Source of the DNA: JAFAVZ01 sp036009105
GTDB lineage: Bacteria > Acidobacteriota > Thermoanaerobaculia > Gp7-AA8
Length of the DNA stretch: 5,697 bases
Assembly: GCA_036009105.1 (NCBI GenBank)
Contig: DASYMJ010000372.1
Location: 1-5,697 of the forward strand
Direction of reading: 5' to 3'
The notes under the pieces were generated by a model, which was given only the letters and a program-made list of their open reading frames with translations, was not told where the DNA came from and did not search any database. How positions within the stretch are numbered: the first letter of the stretch is position 1; each line of letters begins with the position of its first letter. The translations under genes and the position numbers were made by a program. Shown one piece after another: positions 1-3,514 of this stretch.

Positions 1-706
1 CGAAGAGGGGCGGATGAAGAATGAGGCTGCCCAGTCTGGCCACGTCGAGATCGTGCAACGTAATCGCGGAGCGATGAAGAATTGCCGGCTCCAGCGAGAG
101 ACTGCGTGCAAAAAGCCAGGCGTTATCGCGTACGACCACCAGACCATCGGCGATGAGGTCGAGCTCGTTCTTCATCAAGACGGCGTAAACGTCCGCCAGA
201 ACCGGAGAAAGGGAATCGATCTCCGAGACGACGGTGGTCACCTGGCTGGCCAGCACCGCGTTGATGGCATTGAAGTCGTGGTGCAGCGACGGGAGCAATG
301 GGCCGGGCGCAACGGCTTCTGCAGCGATGCCCAAATCGAGACCGATGTGAGCGTTCACCCCGACCACCATCTGCTGGATGATGATCGGTCCGGGCAGCAG
401 TGCCCCTTCGAATGCTATGCGCCAACAATGCGAAATCGCCGGGAAATCACCGGGATGAAAGTAGCCGTTGAGGGCTGCGAAGTAGCGGCTGGCGAACGTT
501 ACGTCCAGCTTCTCCATCCGCGGGCCATCCTCGAATTGGTGGTCGGCGATTCCGCTTTTGACGGCCAGGGTGATGCGCTTGTAAAGCGCGGCAAAGTACC
601 CCAGGCGACTCTCATTGACGATGCTCCACGCAATGATTTTCTCTATGGAGCCGACAACCTGATCGATTGTCGTGACCGCCGGGAGTGGTGGTAGAGGTGT
701 CAACAT
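1..706 (-). CDS. DUF5995-family protein, C-terminus cut off by window edge
   Basis: The frame is open from an ATG at 706-704 to the left edge, giving 235 residues with no stop, so the C-terminus is missing. The protein starts MLTPLPPLPAVTTIDQVV. It carries what I recognise as the DUF5995 (PF19458) signature: RLGYFAALY at residues 34-42, FEDGPRMEKLDV at 59-69 (R63, M64), an AFEGALLPGP stretch near 98-107, NAHIGLDLGIA at 118-128 (N118, H120, D124) and DFNAIN at 144-149. The family is of unknown function. The sequence looks like a soluble helical protein, with no signal peptide or clear membrane segment. The conserved N/H/D residues could form an active or metal site, but that is inference. No Shine-Dalgarno lies at normal distance from the ATG. 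The frame stays open upstream of it, so a TTG at 742 or GTG at 775 cannot be excluded, but the ATG fits the family's usual N-terminus. GC is about 58% in sampled lines against about 71% in neighbouring genes. It lies 160 bp downstream of mgtE on the same strand. Confidence 0.85.
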   Translation of the reverse strand, partial: MLTPLPPLPAVTTIDQVVGSIEKIIAWSIVNESRLGYFAALYKRITLAVKSGIADHQFEDGPRMEKLDVTFASRYFAALNGYFHPGDFPAISHCWRIAFEGALLPGPIIIQQMVVGVNAHIGLDLGIAAEAVAPGPLLPSLHHDFNAINAVLASQVTTVVSEIDSLSPVLADVYAVLMKNELDLIADGLVVVRDNAWLFARSLSLEPAILHRSAITLHDLDVARLGSLILHPPLF

Positions 707-751
707 ATATGGAAAGCTTTGCTCTTTGCTCGCAAGAGGCAACGGACCAAA

Positions 752-771
752 TGCGGCAGTTGCCTGCCGCA
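752..771 (-). terminator. Perfect 8-bp hairpin after mgtE, weak terminator candidate
   Basis: TGCGGCAG and CTGCCGCA form a perfect 8-bp inverted repeat around a 4-base loop, in the gap between mgtE and the DUF5995 gene. Read on the minus strand it is followed by only three T's (ATTTGG), so it is a poor intrinsic terminator. It could end mgtE transcription, or it could be a leader structure or operator for the DUF5995 gene. On the plus strand it is followed after five bases by TTTT, but no plus-strand gene feeds into it. Confidence 0.35.
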
Positions 772-780
772 GCACGTTTT

Positions 781-800
781 CTGTCCTGGGATCCCGACAG
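781..800. promoter_or_regulatory. Imperfect dyad CTGTC-N10-GACAG
   Basis: CTGTC at 781-785 and GACAG at 796-800 are inverted repeats flanking a GGGATCCC core (788-795). The core is itself palindromic but off-centre by two bases. The dyad touches the candidate -10 box of the DUF5995 promoter (799-804), a position suited to an operator. It resembles the outer letters of a LexA box, but the spacing is wrong: CTGT-N12-ACAG rather than N8. It may be chance. Confidence 0.2.
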
Positions 801-827
801 TATGCGGCCGGCGCCAGAGTTACGCAA
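799..827 (-). promoter_or_regulatory. Weak candidate promoter for DUF5995 gene
   Basis: On the minus strand TTGCGT (827-822) is separated by exactly 17 bases from CATACT (804-799). These match the sigma70-type consensus at about 4/6 and 4/6 positions. Transcription from here would begin near 792 and give a leader of roughly 85 nt containing the 752-771 hairpin. It is the only reasonable hexamer pair I found in this gap, but such matches occur by chance. Confidence 0.25.
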
Positions 828-866
828 GGGCGGCGAAATGGAAACGTGGCGCAAAACACGACTGCA

Positions 867-2243
867 TTACAACATCGTCCCTTTCAACAACAGCAGCGCG
901 ACGGTGAAGTAGATGCACAGCCCCGTCACGTCCACGAGGGTGGCCACGAACGGGGCGGAGGAGGTGGCTGGGTCGAAGCCGAGGCGCCGGAGCAAGAACG
1001 GCAACATGCTGCCGGCGACGGTGCCGAAGGTCACCACGCCGATCAAAGCGAACCAGACCGTGAAGGCCACCAACAAATAGTGCGGGCCGTACTCGGTGAA
1101 ATGCAGGCGCTCCCAGAGCACGATGCGGATGAAGCCGATCGACCCCAGGAGCGTGCCGAGGGAGACGCCGGAGATGATCTCGCGGTGGAAGACGCGCCAC
1201 CAGTCGCGCAGGCGGAGCTCGCGGAGAGCCATGGAACGGATGATGAGCGACGTCGCCTGGGAGCCGGAGTTGCCGCCGCTGCTGATGATCAGCGGCACGA
1301 AGAGCGCCAGCACGACGGCGCGGGCGATCTCCCCCTCGAAGTAGCTCATCGCCGTGGCGGTGAGCATCTCGCCGAGGAAGAGGGCGGAGAGCCAGCCGGC
1401 GCGCTTGCGGATCATGGCGAAGATGCCGACCTGCAGGTACGGCGCGTCGAGCGCCTCCATGCCGCCCAGTTTCTGAATGTCCTCCGTCGCCTCCTGCTCC
1501 GCCACGTCCAGCACGTCATCCACCGTGATGATCCCCAGCATGTGCCCCTCGGAGTCGGTCACGGGGAGGGCGACGCGGTCGTACTTTTCGAAGGCCTTCA
1601 GCACCTCCTCCCGATCGTCGTTGGCCAGGACGCAGACCAGGGGCGGGTCGTCGATCTCCGTCACGCGCGTCTTCGGGTCGGCCAGAACGAGCGATGAGAG
1701 GCGCATGTCCTCCAGCAGCACGCCGCGCTCGTCGACCACGTAGGCCATGTTCACCGTCTCCGCCCCCTGGCCCGTGCGGCGGATGTGCTCGATGGCCTCC
1801 CCCGCCGTCATCTCCGGACGGACGGTGACGTAGCGCGGCGTCATGTAGCGGCCGGCCGTCTCCTCCGGGTAGCCGAGAAGCCAGCGGACGTTCTTGAGGT
1901 CGTCCGGCGAGAGGTTGCCGATCAGGCGCCGGGTCACCACGGCCGGCATTTCCTCGAGCAGGCGGGTCCGGTCGTCCGGGTTCATCGACTGCAGCACCGA
2001 CCGCACCTGCTCGTTGGTGAGCGACTCGATGAGATCCTGCTGGTGATCGGGCGGCAGGTAGGAGAAGACCTGGCCGGCCTGGTCCTTGGGCAGCACGCGG
2101 AAGACAAAGGCCTCCTCCTCGGTGGGGAGGGCGATGATCAGGTCGGCCACGTCCGAGGGATGGAGCTCGATGAGCGCGTCGCGCAGGCCACGCCAGTCGT
2201 GCATGGTGATGGTCTGTCGCACCGCGCTGCTGTCGGGGGCCAT
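867..2243 (-). CDS. mgtE: Magnesium transporter MgtE
   Basis: Inner-membrane Mg2+ channel/transporter, normally a homodimer gated by intracellular Mg2+. The 458 residues match the usual length of about 450. Domain order is complete. A helical MgtE N-domain (about 15-125) is rich in acidic residues and contains the LHPSDVADLI and LPPDHQQDLI repeats. Two CBS domains follow (about 131-191, opening with MTPRYVTVRPEMTAGEAI, and about 195-250, with GIITVDDVLDVAEQEATEDI). A linker or plug helix spans about 247-268, and five membrane helices lie near 284-302, 307-322, 357-378, 388-417 and 427-454. Family motifs are intact: PLIISSGGNSGSQ at 317-329 and FDPATSSAPFVATLVDVTG at 423-441. D438 matches the conserved TM5 aspartate of the Mg2+ path. 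The stop is TAA at 869-867. The start is the ATG at 2243, with no Shine-Dalgarno; the in-frame M14 (also without one) is an alternative, since residues 1-13 lie before the conserved region. It is divergent from the regulator across 67 bp. That gap is too short for an M-box type magnesium riboswitch, and I see none. Confidence 0.95.
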   Translation of the reverse strand: MAPDSSAVRQTITMHDWRGLRDALIELHPSDVADLIIALPTEEEAFVFRVLPKDQAGQVFSYLPPDHQQDLIESLTNEQVRSVLQSMNPDDRTRLLEEMPAVVTRRLIGNLSPDDLKNVRWLLGYPEETAGRYMTPRYVTVRPEMTAGEAIEHIRRTGQGAETVNMAYVVDERGVLLEDMRLSSLVLADPKTRVTEIDDPPLVCVLANDDREEVLKAFEKYDRVALPVTDSEGHMLGIITVDDVLDVAEQEATEDIQKLGGMEALDAPYLQVGIFAMIRKRAGWLSALFLGEMLTATAMSYFEGEIARAVVLALFVPLIISSGGNSGSQATSLIIRSMALRELRLRDWWRVFHREIISGVSLGTLLGSIGFIRIVLWERLHFTEYGPHYLLVAFTVWFALIGVVTFGTVAGSMLPFLLRRLGFDPATSSAPFVATLVDVTGLCIYFTVALLLLKGTML

Positions 2244-2256
2244 GACCGAAGGATGA

Positions 2257-2286
2257 CATGCGCCCCATGCGCCTGCAATGCGCGCC
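2257..2286. promoter_or_regulatory. Three ATGCGC direct repeats in divergent promoter
   Basis: CATGCGCC occurs at 2257-2264 and again at 2266-2273, and a related AATGCGCGCC lies at 2277-2286. The ATGCGC cores start at 2258, 2267 and 2278, so the steps are 9 and 11 bp. SARP-family regulators are known to bind short direct repeats spaced about one helical turn, close to the -35 region. These repeats overlap the candidate -35 of the regulator gene and lie just upstream of mgtE. An operator for autoregulation and mgtE control is therefore plausible, but the spacing is not uniform and GC-rich DNA makes such words common. Confidence 0.35.
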
Positions 2287-2301
2287 GCAAACTGCCATAA
2301 T
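2273..2301 (+). promoter_or_regulatory. Candidate promoter of the BTAD regulator, possibly leaderless
   Basis: CATAAT at 2296-2301 matches TATAAT at 5 of 6 positions in otherwise GC-rich DNA. CTGCAA at 2273-2278 is a weak -35 (3 of 6 against TTGACA) at 17-bp spacing. The -10 ends only nine bases before the ATG at 2311, so transcription would start at about 2308-2311 and the mRNA would have almost no leader. This agrees with the absence of a Shine-Dalgarno there and argues against the in-frame ATG at 2278, which lies upstream of the box. Confidence 0.45.
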
Positions 2302-2310
2302 CGAAAACGA

Positions 2311-3471
2311 ATGGCACTGCTGAAGCTGTCGCTTCTGGGCGACTATCAGATGCATGACGCTGCCGGAACATTAGTCACCCTTTCGGCCAAGAAGTCGCAA
2401 GCGCTCCTCGCCTACCTCGGCGCACGGCCCACCCAGCTCGTCTCCCGCGACAAGATCGCCAACCTGCTCTGGAGCAGCACCGGCCCCGAACAGGCCCGCC
2501 AGAGCCTGCGCCAGCTGCTTTCCTCGCTGCGCAAGGAGCTGGGCCACGTCTCGCCGGCGGAGAAGATCCTGGTCGAGGAGGCGGACTTCCTCGGCCTGGA
2601 CGGCTCGCTGGTGCAGACGGACGTCGCCGAATTCGAGGCCCTCATCGCCAGCGGCACCGAAGAGGCGCTCACCCGCGCGACGGCGCTCTACGAAGGCGAC
2701 TTTTTGGACGGCTTCACGCTGGATGAAGAACGCTTCGACCAGTGGGTGCTCGCCGAGCGCGACCGGCTGCACCGCGCCTCGCTCAAGGCGCACGCGCAAC
2801 TGGTGGAGACGCAGGCGCGCCGCGGCGCGCTGGACGAGGCGATCGGCACCGCACAGCGCGCGCTGCGCATCGACATCATGCAGGAGTCGATGCACCGCAC
2901 GCTGATGCGCCTCTACATGCAGAGCGGCGACCTGGTCAACGCGCTGCAGCAGTACGAGATCTGCGCCCGCACGCTGAAGCGCGAACTGCGCATCGATCCC
3001 GACTCGGAGACCAAGTCGCTCCAGCAGCAGATCGCCGCGCTGCGGGCGAAACGGAGCACCACGCCGCCCGCGCCGGGGCAGCCGGACAACGGCGACCGCA
3101 AGCCCATGGTGCTGGTGGTCGAGGACAACCTGCTCAACCGCGAGCTGACCAACGCGCTGCTCAAATCCGCCGGCTACGACGTCCGCCTGGCCGCGGATGG
3201 GGCCGAGGCGCTGATGGTGATCGGCAGGGAGAAGGTCGACCTCATGCTGCTCGACATCGACCTGCCCTTCATCGACGGGCACAAGGTGCTGGAGGCGCTG
3301 AAGGAAAAGGGGATCGACGTGCCGACCATCTTCGTCTCGGGACTGCCGGGCGAGGAGCCGGAGGTGAAGGCGTTCGAGATCGGCGCGGCGGACTTCATCC
3401 GCAAGCCGGTGAAGAACAACGTGCTGCTGGCGCGGGTGAGCAGGGTGCTGAAGGACCTCGAGGAGAGCTGA
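2311..3471 (+). CDS. SARP/BTAD-type regulator with C-terminal receiver domain
   Basis: Cytoplasmic DNA-binding regulator of 386 residues. Residues 1-100 form an OmpR/SARP-like winged helix (MALLKLSLLGDYQM, then LSAKKSQALLAYL and SRDKIANLLW, with probable recognition helix QARQSLRQLLSSLRKEL at 61-77). Residues 103-241 are a bacterial transcriptional activation domain of TPR-like helices (ALYEGDFLDGF at 125-135, RALRIDIMQESMHRTLMRLY at 183-202, ALQQYEICARTLKRELRIDP at 211-230). A Pro/Gly/Thr-rich linker (about 248-264) leads to a receiver domain (266-383) with the full phosphorylation set: acidic pair E271/D272, acceptor D315 in LLDIDLP, S343 and K365 in RKPVK. It should therefore be phosphorylatable, and no kinase is visible in the window. 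The ATG at 2311 is preferred over the in-frame ATG at 2278 (MRAANCHNRKR...), because the extra 11 residues do not look like the family and the -10 box lies between the two. The stop is TGA. Target genes are unknown; the divergent mgtE is the nearest candidate. Confidence 0.9.
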   Translation: MALLKLSLLGDYQMHDAAGTLVTLSAKKSQALLAYLGARPTQLVSRDKIANLLWSSTGPEQARQSLRQLLSSLRKELGHVSPAEKILVEEADFLGLDGSLVQTDVAEFEALIASGTEEALTRATALYEGDFLDGFTLDEERFDQWVLAERDRLHRASLKAHAQLVETQARRGALDEAIGTAQRALRIDIMQESMHRTLMRLYMQSGDLVNALQQYEICARTLKRELRIDPDSETKSLQQQIAALRAKRSTTPPAPGQPDNGDRKPMVLVVEDNLLNRELTNALLKSAGYDVRLAADGAEALMVIGREKVDLMLLDIDLPFIDGHKVLEALKEKGIDVPTIFVSGLPGEEPEVKAFEIGAADFIRKPVKNNVLLARVSRVLKDLEES

Positions 3472-3472
3472 G

Positions 3473-3501
3473 CCCCTCTCCCCGCGCGGCGGGGAGAGGG
3501 G
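3473..3501. terminator. Strong GC hairpin between convergent genes
   Basis: CCCCTCTCCCCG (3473-3484) and CGGGGAGAGGGG (3490-3501) form a perfect 12-bp stem around a 5-base loop. It starts two bases after the regulator's stop codon and ends 13 bases before the stop of the convergent minus-strand gene. Neither strand has a T-tract, so it is not a classical intrinsic terminator, but its position suits a bidirectional terminator or mRNA 3' end stabiliser. The CCCTCTCCCC-hairpin-GGGGAGAGGG form resembles dispersed intergenic repeats I know from many GC-rich genomes, so it may be one copy of a REP-like family. Confidence 0.5.
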
Positions 3502-3514
3502 GGCCAGGGGCGGG

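Noticed and set aside
14..694. 226-residue plus-strand open frame
   Set aside because: It is the antisense of the DUF5995 gene, whose minus-strand frame has clear family motifs. The plus-strand product resembles no family I know.
781..800. LexA/SOS box
   Set aside because: CTGT and ACAG are separated by 12 rather than 8 bases, and the adjacent genes are not SOS-type genes.
612..854. 80-residue minus-strand frame overlapping the DUF5995 start
   Set aside because: It is out of frame with the DUF5995 coding sequence, overlaps its first 95 bases, and has low-complexity Arg/Ser composition.
685..912. 75-residue plus-strand frame spanning the mgtE-DUF5995 gap
   Set aside because: It overlaps the starts and ends of two real genes on the other strand, with no ribosome binding site and no recognisable motif.
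672..1697. 341-residue plus-strand open frame rich in His, Glu, Asp and Arg
   Set aside because: It lies mostly antisense to mgtE, and its composition is the usual shadow of a GC-rich gene.
2278..2310. Longer start for the regulator at the upstream in-frame ATG
   Set aside because: The extra 11 residues (MRAANCHNRKR) are not family-like, and the -10 box lies inside them, so a transcript from that promoter would exclude this start.
2244..2310. Magnesium riboswitch (M-box) upstream of mgtE
   Set aside because: The divergent gap is only 67 bp, and no multi-helix fold of M-box size can be drawn there.
1516..2355. 279-residue minus-strand frame overlapping mgtE
   Set aside because: It is an alternate-frame shadow of mgtE, full of Arg, Gly, Pro and Ala. 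mgtE itself is unambiguous.
2371..3282. 303-residue minus-strand frame antisense to the regulator
   Set aside because: It is rich in Val, Gln, Leu, His and Arg as expected for the antisense of a GC-rich gene. The plus-strand frame has intact winged helix, BTAD and receiver motifs.
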